A DNA stretch of 9,718 nucleotides. It comes from Gammaproteobacteria bacterium UBA1119. GTDB taxonomy: Bacteria; Pseudomonadota; Gammaproteobacteria; Pseudomonadales; Azotimanducaceae. The DNA lies in NCBI GenBank assembly GCA_002313255.1, contig DCBA01000133.1, positions 1 to 9,718 on the forward strand. The letters are read 5' to 3'. The position numbers and the translations under genes were made by a program. A model generated the notes under the pieces. It saw only the letters and a list, made by a program, of their open reading frames with translations, was not told where the DNA came from and did not search any database. How positions within the stretch are numbered: the first letter of the stretch is position 1; every line of letters begins with the position of its first letter. Positions 1 to 5,865 of the stretch are shown here, in pieces.

Positions 1-734
1 GGTTCATGGGTTTGCGTATAGGGGAGATAGGCAAGAAACGGCTGATTGGTTCCGGCCTTACGCTTGATGAAATCGATGGCTTGATCCGTGATTTCGCGAT
101 CGATCGTCGCGCGTTTGGCGCGGTCAAACACTTCCAGCTCTTTGGGTTCTTGACCTCGAAATGACGACATGACGTGAGTGAACACGGCATCCGGGTGGCT
201 GCCCGGCGTGAAACTATTGCTATCCGGCCAGAAGGCTCGGTCTGATGATCTGGGGATTCCGTTCCATTCATCAAAGCCCTGGTCCGTGGGGTAACGGCCC
301 TCGGTGTCTCCCAAATGCCATTTGCCGAACATGCCCGTCGCGTAACCAGCGTCAGACAACATCTCAGCAAACGTAATCTCCCACTTGGTTATTCCGTACC
401 ATACGCCTCTGGGGGGTCCTGCTTGCCGTTGTCGGGTACGAATCCCATAACGTCCGGTCATCAACGCTGACCGAGAAGGCGTGCACTCAGCTTCGACATT
501 AAAATTTGTTAGCTGGAATCCTTCAGCTGCAATGCCATCAATATTGGGTGTTGGCGCCCCGCGTAGAACTCCTCCGCCATAAACGCCAATTTCACCGTAG
601 CCAAAATTGTCCATTAGAACCAAGACAATATTGGGTCTTTTATCATCCTCAAGCGCAGCCTGAATTGGGCTAACCAACACAAAAATAAACAACAGAAATA
701 TCGGGATCCGAGCGATTAATATGATTTTCTTCAT
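1..734 (-). CDS. Exported type I sulfatase (arylsulfatase family), N-terminal part, cut by window edge
   Basis: The minus-strand frame is open from an ATG at 734 to the left edge, giving 244 codons of a protein that continues outside the window. Residues 1-27 are a signal peptide (MKK start, hydrophobic stretch, cleavage near IQA-A), so the enzyme should act in the periplasm or outside the cell. The sulfatase signature C84-T-P-S-R88, followed by ALMTGR, marks the cysteine that is converted to formylglycine in type I sulfatases. GKWHLG (137-142) supplies the usual active-site Lys and His. The first metal motif reads D42-N43 instead of the common Asp-Asp. The family hydrolyses sulfate esters; the substrate cannot be read from this fragment. 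An in-frame ATG lies 15 codons upstream, but the MKK start directly before the signal peptide fits better. It lies 49 bp downstream of the RidA-like gene on the same strand, so co-transcription is possible. A formylglycine-generating enzyme gene is not in view. Confidence 0.93.
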   Translation of the reverse strand, partial: MKKIILIARIPIFLLFIFVLVSPIQAALEDDKRPNIVLVLMDNFGYGEIGVYGGGVLRGAPTPNIDGIAAEGFQLTNFNVEAECTPSRSALMTGRYGIRTRQRQAGPPRGVWYGITKWEITFAEMLSDAGYATGMFGKWHLGDTEGRYPTDQGFDEWNGIPRSSDRAFWPDSNSFTPGSHPDAVFTHVMSSFRGQEPKELEVFDRAKRATIDREITDQAIDFIKRKAGTNQPFLAYLPYTQTHE

Positions 735-741
735 CTGTGTA

Positions 742-750
742 GTTATAGCA
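742..750 (-). promoter_or_regulatory. Possible extended -10 element upstream of the sulfatase gene
   Basis: On the minus strand the sequence TGCTATAAC matches an extended -10 box (TGnTATAAT) except at its last base. It ends only 7 nt before the sulfatase ATG, so transcription from it would begin at or next to the start codon. No good -35 box is seen 17 bp upstream. This is a pattern match only. Confidence 0.22.
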
Positions 751-783
751 GACGTTTTACATTGTTCTATTTGCATTCGAGGC

Positions 784-1158
784 TTAGGACGCCTTCCGCG
801 CGGTCACTTTGATTTCGGCACGTGCGCCCGGAATGACGAGTTCGGTGATCCCAATCCACGTCGAAGCGGGGTAGGGTTCTTTGATGAATTCATCCTTCGC
901 TTTAGCCATTGCAGCCGCATTCTTTTGCAGATCGACCATATAGATGGTGGTGTCGATGATGTCCTCGTAGCCGACACCGGCTTCCGCGAGCGTCCCGCCG
1001 AGTGACTCCCAGGCGTTACGAAATTCCTCCTCGGCCGACTCGCCTTGCCCGACAACGCCGGAAACGAAAATTAAGTCGTCGTGACGAACAGCGGGAGCAA
1101 AGTGCCAGTTGTCATAGGTTTTTCGGTGAGCTTCGGGAACGATAACGTCGATGGGCAT
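784..1158 (-). CDS. RidA/YjgF/YER057c/UK114-family protein, 124 aa
   Basis: This is a small cytosolic protein of the Rid family, which forms trimers; the best-known members hydrolyse reactive enamine/imine intermediates. Typical family features are visible in order: a beta segment LIFVSGVVG (29-37), the FRNAWESLGGTLAEAG helix (46-61), the strand TTIYMVDL (70-77), the YPASTWIGI stretch (96-104) and the C-terminal strand ending RAEIKVTARKA (113-123). The length is normal for the family. The arginine that holds the substrate carboxylate in canonical RidA (just before the Leu-Pro motif) is not seen: the matching place reads E106-L107-V108. This points to a non-canonical Rid subgroup, perhaps working on an intermediate of a nearby catabolic enzyme. 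The start at 1158 is chosen over one 20 codons upstream because an AAGGA site lies 6 nt before it and the upstream residues do not look like the family. It is followed on the same strand by the sulfatase gene and is divergent from the dioxygenase gene. Confidence 0.9.
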   Translation of the reverse strand: MPIDVIVPEAHRKTYDNWHFAPAVRHDDLIFVSGVVGQGESAEEEFRNAWESLGGTLAEAGVGYEDIIDTTIYMVDLQKNAAAMAKAKDEFIKEPYPASTWIGITELVIPGARAEIKVTARKAS

Positions 1159-1164
1159 GTCGGG

Positions 1165-1169
1165 TCCTT
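1165..1169 (-). promoter_or_regulatory. Ribosome binding site of the RidA-like gene
   Basis: AAGGA on the minus strand lies 6 nt upstream of the ATG at 1158. It decides the start in favour of the 124-residue form over a 144-residue reading. Confidence 0.6.
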
Positions 1170-1278
1170 GTGTACCGTATTTTTTCAGGAGGCTACTTGG
1201 GCTGGGCCAATCCCACAAGAGTATCGTGAGAGTCGATCGCGTATGCTTTATTGCTGAATTAAAGACCGGGGAACGTCA

Positions 1279-2127
1279 TTGGCATTTGAAGTCACTGTAG
1301 AGCACAAGCAATCGCTGCAAGAAGACGGCATCGTGAAGCTGCCTGGGCTTATCGACGACGTGCTGCTGGATGAGCTCAACCGCTGTTTCGGATGGTCGGT
1401 CGCACACCCGGGACCTATCGCGGCTGGAAGTCCCGAAGGCGACAACGTCTTTTTCGTCGATAATGCCAATCCCGAGGCCCGTCCCATGTACCGGAATCTC
1501 GTTTCCAACTCGCCCTTCGGCCGTATAGCTGCGGAGCTCTGGGGTTCAGAGTACGTCGGCTACTATGCCGAGGAGGTTTTTTGGAAGACTGGTCGATCGA
1601 TGGCGACGTTCTGGCACCAAGACACCGTCTATTCTCCCTGGGGTGGCGAACATTGGGGTAATTTCTGGATACCGCTCGTCGAGATGAACGCAGAATATGC
1701 CATTCGCGTAGTGCGGGGCTCGCACAAAGGCATCATGTACGACGGGACGACATTTAATCCCAAAGATCCAACGGATCCGCTCTGGGGCGACGCAGGGGAC
1801 TTTCCCCGACTCCCGGACATTTCAGCTGATATCGAAAAAGATCCGACTTCTTGGGACGTTGCAGGATTTGACGTCGAACCAGGCGATGTCGTCGTCTTGC
1901 ATCCTCACTGCCTTCATGCTGGTGGCGGTGCAGACGAAAACCTGTCGGAGCGCAAGAACCTGGTGTTGAGGTTCTTTGGCGACAAATCCTTTTTCAGTGA
2001 TCACCTTCCCAAGACCAAGGATCGCGGCTTGTATGACCACAAACCCATTCCCGCCACGTCGGGCGGGTATTTGCAGGACGGAGATCCGTATCGGCCAGAA
2101 GGGACGTTGCAAGCGAATGCGGTATAG
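1279..2127 (+). CDS. PhyH-like Fe(II)/2-oxoglutarate dioxygenase, 282 aa
   Basis: This is a phytanoyl-CoA dioxygenase (PhyH) family protein, a cytosolic oxygenase that couples 2-oxoglutarate decarboxylation to hydroxylation of a substrate. The iron triad is readable: H113-Q-D115 in ATFWHQDTVY, and the distal His in CLHAGGG (H213). R225 (in SERKN), about 12 residues later, is the likely 2-oxoglutarate-binding Arg. The N-terminal part (EDGIVKLPGLI, 15-25) and the mid-region VRGSHKG (145-151) are also typical, and the length is usual. The substrate is unknown; the family acts on CoA esters, lipids, halogenated compounds and natural products. The start is a TTG at 1279: an in-frame TGA lies shortly upstream, no ATG precedes the conserved N-terminus, and a GGGGA sequence sits 5 nt upstream. 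The gene is divergent from the RidA-like gene, with 120 bp between starts, and convergent with the Coq4-like gene. G+C is high (40 of 60 bases on one hand-counted line). Confidence 0.92.
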   Translation: MAFEVTVEHKQSLQEDGIVKLPGLIDDVLLDELNRCFGWSVAHPGPIAAGSPEGDNVFFVDNANPEARPMYRNLVSNSPFGRIAAELWGSEYVGYYAEEVFWKTGRSMATFWHQDTVYSPWGGEHWGNFWIPLVEMNAEYAIRVVRGSHKGIMYDGTTFNPKDPTDPLWGDAGDFPRLPDISADIEKDPTSWDVAGFDVEPGDVVVLHPHCLHAGGGADENLSERKNLVLRFFGDKSFFSDHLPKTKDRGLYDHKPIPATSGGYLQDGDPYRPEGTLQANAV

Positions 2128-2188
2128 CGATTCCGGGTTTCAGGCCCGCAAAGCCGACACAATGATTATGCTCACCCTTTGAATACGC

Positions 2189-2737
2189 TCAGCCCATTGA
2201 AACTTTCGTTTCGGGTGGCACTACTTGGATCCCATATTCGTTTCTGAGGTCCACTATTCTCTTTTGGAGCATGTCATCACTAATACTGGAGTGGGGCCAC
2301 TTGTTCTTCATTTTCCGTACGCGAAGGAACCACGTGTGAAAAAACTGCTGTAAGAGTATGAATACGAGTTTAAGTGTGGTGACAAAAAGGCCTCCCATAA
2401 GAGCGATTTCTTCCTTATTTAGCCGTTTCACATCTTCATCTTTCGAATAATCCATGAGCTCTTGCTTGGAAATGTTTGTTCCGAAGAGAATCCAGGGTTT
2501 GAGGATAATTTCCCCACAAATCGACGTGTCACAACCAAAAATTACATGCGTTAAGTCGTGATCCTGAAACGATTTCCCTTTCAATTTGGAAGAGGCCGCT
2601 ACTTCTGGATTATTTATGTATAGCTCTTCCAATCCCTCCAGAAGGGTCTTGGTGCAATTCTGTTCCAAAAATTCCATAAAAAGCTTCGAGAGCGAGTTTT
2701 GAGTCCGGGATAGCATTTTCAACGAACTTGACACCAT
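2189..2737 (-). CDS. Coq4-like protein, 182 aa, AT-rich
   Basis: A short protein carrying the pattern H60-D61-L-T-H64, then eleven residues, then E76. This is the HDxxH-x11-E metal-binding motif that defines Coq4. Around it, VIFGCDTSICGEIILKPW (65-82) follows the Coq4 plan in which the Glu sits in a G-E-x-x-x-K/L helix. A hydrophobic segment (about 112-132, GGLFVTTLKLVFILLQQFF) could bind the membrane. Coq4 acts in ubiquinone biosynthesis, with evidence for a role in replacing the C1 carboxyl group of the ring precursor. Whether this protein does that is unknown, since no other ubiquinone gene is in view. It is shorter than human COQ4, mainly at the N-terminus. The ATG at 2737 is the first possible start (in-frame TGA just upstream); no Shine-Dalgarno site is evident, and Met8 is an alternative. 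Two hand-counted lines gave 38% and 42% G+C, well below the neighbours, suggesting transfer. Confidence 0.78.
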   Translation of the reverse strand: MVSSSLKMLSRTQNSLSKLFMEFLEQNCTKTLLEGLEELYINNPEVAASSKLKGKSFQDHDLTHVIFGCDTSICGEIILKPWILFGTNISKQELMDYSKDEDVKRLNKEEIALMGGLFVTTLKLVFILLQQFFHTWFLRVRKMKNKWPHSSISDDMLQKRIVDLRNEYGIQVVPPETKVSMG

Positions 2738-2745
2738 GCATCAAG

Positions 2746-2774
2746 TTGCAAAGCGGCGCTATCATCGTTTTAGT
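2746..2774 (+). promoter_or_regulatory. Candidate sigma-70-type promoter for the LLM oxidoreductase gene
   Basis: TTGCAA (2746-2751) and TTTAGT (2769-2774) are separated by exactly 17 bp, with 4 of 6 matches to each consensus box. Transcription would start near 2781, ahead of the ribosome binding site at 2790 and the ATG at 2800. The placement is sensible, but the boxes are only moderate matches. Confidence 0.35.
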
Positions 2775-2789
2775 AACAGCGGATGATCT

Positions 2790-2793
2790 AAGG
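2790..2793 (+). promoter_or_regulatory. Ribosome binding site of the LLM oxidoreductase gene
   Basis: AAGG lies 6 nt before the ATG at 2800 and decides that start over an in-frame ATG at 2728, whose extra 24 residues do not resemble the family. Confidence 0.6.
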
Positions 2794-2799
2794 CGCAGA

Positions 2800-3633
2800 A
2801 TGAAAATAGGTATTTCGCTTCCGGTTAGAGAATTTGAGAACGATTTGGGTGCTATCAAGGAGTTCGCGCAGACCGCGGACGAGCTCGGTTATACGCATTT
2901 ACGGGTGCCCGATCAGGTGTTGAGACCCAAAAGTGGGCACTTGCATGAGCCAATGATGCTCCTGGCATACGTCGCGGCGGTCACTGAGCGCATAGAGCTC
3001 GTACCGTCGGTCATAGTGACTCCGTCAAGGCAGACGGTATTGCTCGCGAAGCAAGCTGCTGAGCTTGACGTATTGTCGGGAGGGCGATTGCGTCTGGGCA
3101 TCGGTGTGGGTGGCTCCGAAGCGGAATATAAGTCGCTTGGTGCGAACTTTCACACGCGCGGAGCGCGGATCGAGGAGCAGATCGGGCTGCTGAAAGCGCT
3201 TTGGACGCAGGAGTCGGTGAACTTTTCTGGACGTTGGGATACCGTCGCGGGTGCTGGACTTTCGCCGTTGCCGATACAGCAACCGATTCCGCTGTGGATT
3301 GGCGCGAGCGGCATACCGGTGCAGCGCATTAGAACGCGAATTGGTCGTCACGCAGACGGTTGGTTCGTGCTCTGTTCGCCCGAGGAGTTCCCTGACGTGA
3401 CCGCCGATATCGCGGCCGCTGCACGGATGGCCCATCGGGAGCCAACGATGATTGGCGCCGAAGCCGGCGTAGCAGTGGTCGGTCCGCGCGAAGCAGAGTG
3501 GCGCGAGCGCGTGCAGGGCTGGCAGGAAGCGGGTCTTACGCATCTGTGTTTACGTACACTGGGTGGCAACCTTGAGCCGCAACAACACATCATCAAAATG
3601 CGTGAGGCATATGCCGAAGTTTCGGAAATTTGA
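2800..3633 (+). CDS. LLM-class flavin-dependent oxidoreductase, 277 aa
   Basis: A bacterial luciferase-like (LLM) TIM-barrel oxidoreductase of the type usually annotated as F420-dependent. Family features in order: MKIGISLPV at the first strand, the helix AQTADELGYTHLRVPDQV (23-40), RIELVPSVIVTPSRQ (64-78), the signature LSGGRLRLGIGVGG (92-105), FHTRGARIEEQ (117-127), PIPLWIGASG (162-171) and GRHADGWF (182-189). The length is close to the short F420-type LLM subgroup. The cofactor could be F420 or FMN; sequence alone does not settle it, and F420 use is not universal in proteobacteria. The substrate is unknown; relatives oxidise alcohols or reduce unsaturated or nitro compounds. The start at 2800 leaves 62 bp to the divergent Coq4-like gene, with a candidate promoter in between. 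G+C is high (37 of 60 bases on one hand-counted line). The gene ends convergent with the alpha/beta hydrolase gene. Confidence 0.92.
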   Translation: MKIGISLPVREFENDLGAIKEFAQTADELGYTHLRVPDQVLRPKSGHLHEPMMLLAYVAAVTERIELVPSVIVTPSRQTVLLAKQAAELDVLSGGRLRLGIGVGGSEAEYKSLGANFHTRGARIEEQIGLLKALWTQESVNFSGRWDTVAGAGLSPLPIQQPIPLWIGASGIPVQRIRTRIGRHADGWFVLCSPEEFPDVTADIAAAARMAHREPTMIGAEAGVAVVGPREAEWRERVQGWQEAGLTHLCLRTLGGNLEPQQHIIKMREAYAEVSEI

Positions 3634-3700
3634 GGTCCTCCAATCGATCTACGCTCTCGATATTAGTTCCCGTGTTTTAGTTGAGCTAGCTTGTTACTAC

Positions 3701-3715
3701 GCCTCTCGCTGAGGC
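3701..3715. terminator. Short hairpin between convergent genes, possible weak terminator
   Basis: GCCTC (3701-3705) and GAGGC (3711-3715) form a 5-bp stem with a 5-nt loop, immediately after the stop of the alpha/beta hydrolase gene and 67 bp after the stop of the LLM gene. No run of T follows on either strand, so it is not a classic intrinsic terminator. Confidence 0.25.
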
Positions 3716-3718
3716 CTG

Positions 3719-4756
3719 TCATGGCTCTTTATCGGTAGGTTCGTCTAACCGTTGCAGCCACTGAACCACCTCGGCTAAAGCGATGGGGTGGCGGACGATG
3801 GAAAAATGAGTCTGGTTCGGTAAAAGGACGGCATCGGCTTGGCTGTATTTTTTGAGTAGCGGAGGGTACTCGTCGGCGAGGAAGGCTTCGTCGTCCAGTC
3901 CTACTAATAGAAGAGAAGAATTGGGAAGTGCTGCTAAATCCAAGCTTAATTCAGGATGAGGAGCAAATCCGTTCATAAGGCGATACGAGTACACAAGCGT
4001 TTCTGTGCCATCACGCGCAGAAGCGGGCATGTTAAAGGCCAGCGTCTTCAAGCCATTGAGACTGCGGATTCCGACAGCATTTAACATGGAGAGGCCGATG
4101 ATGCGTGGATAGGCAGGTCGCGCCCATCCTCCAGAATTCTTGCGTGTCGTAGGCGCCGCTTGGCCGAAGAACGGAGCCATCAGTAGATAGCTCTCGACCT
4201 GATGACCGTCCTTCGATCCAGCGAACCGTAACGCCAGGCCACCTCCCGAAGAATGTCCACCGACCAGGATGCGGGCACGCGGAGCATCCCGACGGAGTAT
4301 CCCAATCAAGTCGCTGAGGTCATCGGTTAGTTGATCGATATAGTCAATATCTCCTCGCTCCAACCCCGAGAGGTAATGTCCGCGAAGGTTGGGCACCATT
4401 ACGTCCGCGAGACCGCCAGCGGCAAGAGCAGAAGCCATGGCATGTAAGTAGCGTCCGTGATAACCGGAACCGTGTAGCAAGATGAGCTTGATTGATGCGA
4501 CAGACGGAAAGTGAAAGGCGGTTAGTTTTTGTCCATCGCGTGCGTGCCACTGCAACGGCTGGCCGGGCGTCTGCGAGGGGGGTTTGCTATTTGAACTATC
4601 GAAAGTGGATGAAACTGGCTGCCTAGTAAGCTCGTTGAACGACAAAGTCTGTCCAGTAGCGTCTCCCCGTTCTTCTGGGGTAAAGGACAAGAGAACAAGT
4701 AGTGTACCGAGACTGGCGACAAGGCATCCGAGGAAGACGATTAGCGCTTTTGACAT
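3719..4756 (-). CDS. Membrane-anchored alpha/beta hydrolase, 345 aa
   Basis: A serine hydrolase of the alpha/beta-fold superfamily, close in layout to lysophospholipase/serine-aminopeptidase-type hydrolases. The oxyanion-hole motif is LLHGSGYHGR (93-102) and the nucleophile elbow is G167-H-S169-S-G171. The likely acid is D288 or D289 in LVGLDDEAF, and the catalytic His is H317 in NQTHFS. A hydrophobic N-terminus (about 4-25), followed by a long Ser/Thr/Pro-rich linker (about 30-70), suggests a signal anchor, with the catalytic domain in the periplasm. A Cys at position 11 sits in an LGC context, but the preceding stretch is too short for a convincing lipobox. The substrate is unknown; a lipid or carboxylic ester is the natural guess. 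No strong Shine-Dalgarno site is seen before the ATG at 4756. The next gene upstream on the same strand is 206 bp away, so it is probably separately transcribed. It is convergent with the LLM gene. Confidence 0.88.
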   Translation of the reverse strand: MSKALIVFLGCLVASLGTLLVLLSFTPEERGDATGQTLSFNELTRQPVSSTFDSSNSKPPSQTPGQPLQWHARDGQKLTAFHFPSVASIKLILLHGSGYHGRYLHAMASALAAGGLADVMVPNLRGHYLSGLERGDIDYIDQLTDDLSDLIGILRRDAPRARILVGGHSSGGGLALRFAGSKDGHQVESYLLMAPFFGQAAPTTRKNSGGWARPAYPRIIGLSMLNAVGIRSLNGLKTLAFNMPASARDGTETLVYSYRLMNGFAPHPELSLDLAALPNSSLLLVGLDDEAFLADEYPPLLKKYSQADAVLLPNQTHFSIVRHPIALAEVVQWLQRLDEPTDKEP

Positions 4757-4962
4757 ACAATTATTTCGTCATCGATCCGGGTAAGTGTAAGACGATTTCC
4801 GTACACAAAACGCCGGCGAGGCTTCGATTTCATGCATACGACATTACCTAATCCAATGTCTTCCCAATAGGTAAGGTCGCTGAACGTCTCTGGCCGAGAC
4901 CTATCACGGCGCTTGAGCTTGGTTTACGTCTGAAACTTACTCAAATTGCTGTAGCCCTCGGT
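4757..4962. other. 206-bp intergenic spacer
   Basis: The spacer lies between two minus-strand genes and should hold the promoter of the alpha/beta hydrolase gene, but no convincing -35/-10 pair was found. It contains two inverted repeats: 4844-4874, and a 5-bp perfect stem GTCTC/GAGAC at 4886-4900. No T-run follows the latter on the minus strand. No gene is supported here. Confidence 0.5.
4844..4874. repeat. Inverted repeat, possible operator or hairpin
   Basis: TTACCTA (4844-4850) and TAGGTAA (4868-4874) are perfect 7-bp inverted arms separated by 17 bp. The repeat sits about 90 bp upstream of the alpha/beta hydrolase start on its coding strand, where an operator would be plausible. Arms of this length arise by chance several times in 10 kb, so only its intergenic position makes it worth recording. 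Confidence 0.3.
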
Positions 4963-5865
4963 TTAGTGGGTACTACCGGGAGCGATAGCGGTGTCTTCAG
5001 GTTCCTTGAAAGGCATTAGGAATTTCCCCCACATAGTTGGTTCCGTCGGCCCAGTTCCGGCTTCACCAGTCGTCTTGTCGAGAAAGGTTTTGAATACCCG
5101 ATCCCAGATAATGGCACTACAGCCGTAATTCGTATTGCTTTCCTCAAGAACGGCAGAATGATGGCAGATGTGGTACTTGTTCGTTGTGAACAGCAGGCCA
5201 ATCCAACGGGTGTTTAACGCAATGTTGGCGTGAGCAATAGAAGCCTGTGTGACTGTGAGGATCGCTGCCCCTGCTGCTGCTTCGCCAACGCCGAATGTCA
5301 GTTCCACCAGAACCGATGGCAGTACGATGAAGAAATACTCAACCGGATGATTCAGTCCGAAATTCAGGGCGCCAAGCTTTTTGAATGAATGATGAAAACC
5401 ATGTCCGGATAACCGCCAGACTAGAGTCCATCGATGCTCAGCGCGGTGCATCCAATACCAGAGTAATTCACTAAAGAAAAACACTATGGATAACTGCACA
5501 AGAAGAGGCCATTCATGAGGCCAGATATCGAGTCCGATGGAATTTCTGAAGGCTTCAAGCGGACTCGCCAGCCAGACGTTATAGAGTTCGGCGACGGTTA
5601 AAGCGATCGTGGACAGAACGATAACTAATGCAACGTTTCGCGTTTTCTCCATTGCCGTGGTTGACCAGGCTGGGCGCGCGGCAAAGTAGTGCTCAGAAAA
5701 ACCGAGTACCAGTTGTACAAACACTATCGTTAAAAGATAAGTCTCCGCGCGAGTAGGATCCAAACACCAATTGCTGATAACGATGAGAAGAAGCAATGGC
5801 TGTAGGCAGTAGAACAAAGTGTGCTGTAGATAGCCTTCGACAGGGATAACTTCGGGTCGTGTCAT
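4963..5865 (-). CDS. Sterol desaturase/fatty acid hydroxylase superfamily membrane enzyme, 300 aa
   Basis: An integral-membrane di-iron hydroxylase. The three histidine clusters are intact: H140-R-A-E-H144, H155-G-F-H158-H159 and H232-I-C-H235-H236. The last is followed by NTNYG and IIWDRVFKTF (244-261), as in the family's C-terminal signature. Further likely ligands are H173 (in LNHPVEY) and H212. Hydrophobic segments are at about 15-33, 42-60, 77-100, 119-139 and 176-210, with the His clusters on one face as expected. The family uses O2 and electrons from a redox partner to hydroxylate or desaturate sterols, fatty acids, carotenoids or alkylglycerols; the substrate is not readable here. Its ATG overlaps the stop of the upstream NTF2-like gene by 4 bp (ATGA), indicating translational coupling and joint function or expression. 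No reductase or ferredoxin gene is in view. Confidence 0.93.
   Translation of the reverse strand: MTRPEVIPVEGYLQHTLFYCLQPLLLLIVISNWCLDPTRAETYLLTIVFVQLVLGFSEHYFAARPAWSTTAMEKTRNVALVIVLSTIALTVAELYNVWLASPLEAFRNSIGLDIWPHEWPLLVQLSIVFFFSELLWYWMHRAEHRWTLVWRLSGHGFHHSFKKLGALNFGLNHPVEYFFIVLPSVLVELTFGVGEAAAGAAILTVTQASIAHANIALNTRWIGLLFTTNKYHICHHSAVLEESNTNYGCSAIIWDRVFKTFLDKTTGEAGTGPTEPTMWGKFLMPFKEPEDTAIAPGSTH

Noticed and set aside
2728..2799. Upstream extension of the LLM protein from an ATG at 2728
   Set aside because: The extra 24 residues do not resemble the family, and they overlap the divergent gene's start and the candidate promoter. A good ribosome binding site precedes the ATG at 2800.
2610..2858. 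Minus-strand frame overlapping the start of the Coq4-like gene, considered as a frameshifted N-terminus
   Set aside because: The Coq4-like frame is itself open through this region with a plausible helical N-terminus. Nothing in the other frame resembles Coq4 better.
3025..3543. Minus-strand open frame of 172 codons opposite the LLM gene
   Set aside because: It is an antisense shadow, rich in Arg and Cys as expected from the complement of a high-G+C gene, with no recognisable domain.
4886..4900. GTCTC/GAGAC stem as the terminator of the hydroxylase operon
   Set aside because: The stem is only 5 bp, lies about 60 bp past the stop codon and is not followed by a T-run on the minus strand.
4852..5019. 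Plus-strand open frame of about 55 codons with a helix-turn-helix-like run (ERLWPRPITALELGLRL...)
   Set aside because: It has no ATG, GTG or TTG near its beginning and no ribosome binding site, and it overlaps the 3' end of the hydroxylase gene on the other strand. It may be chance or a very old remnant.
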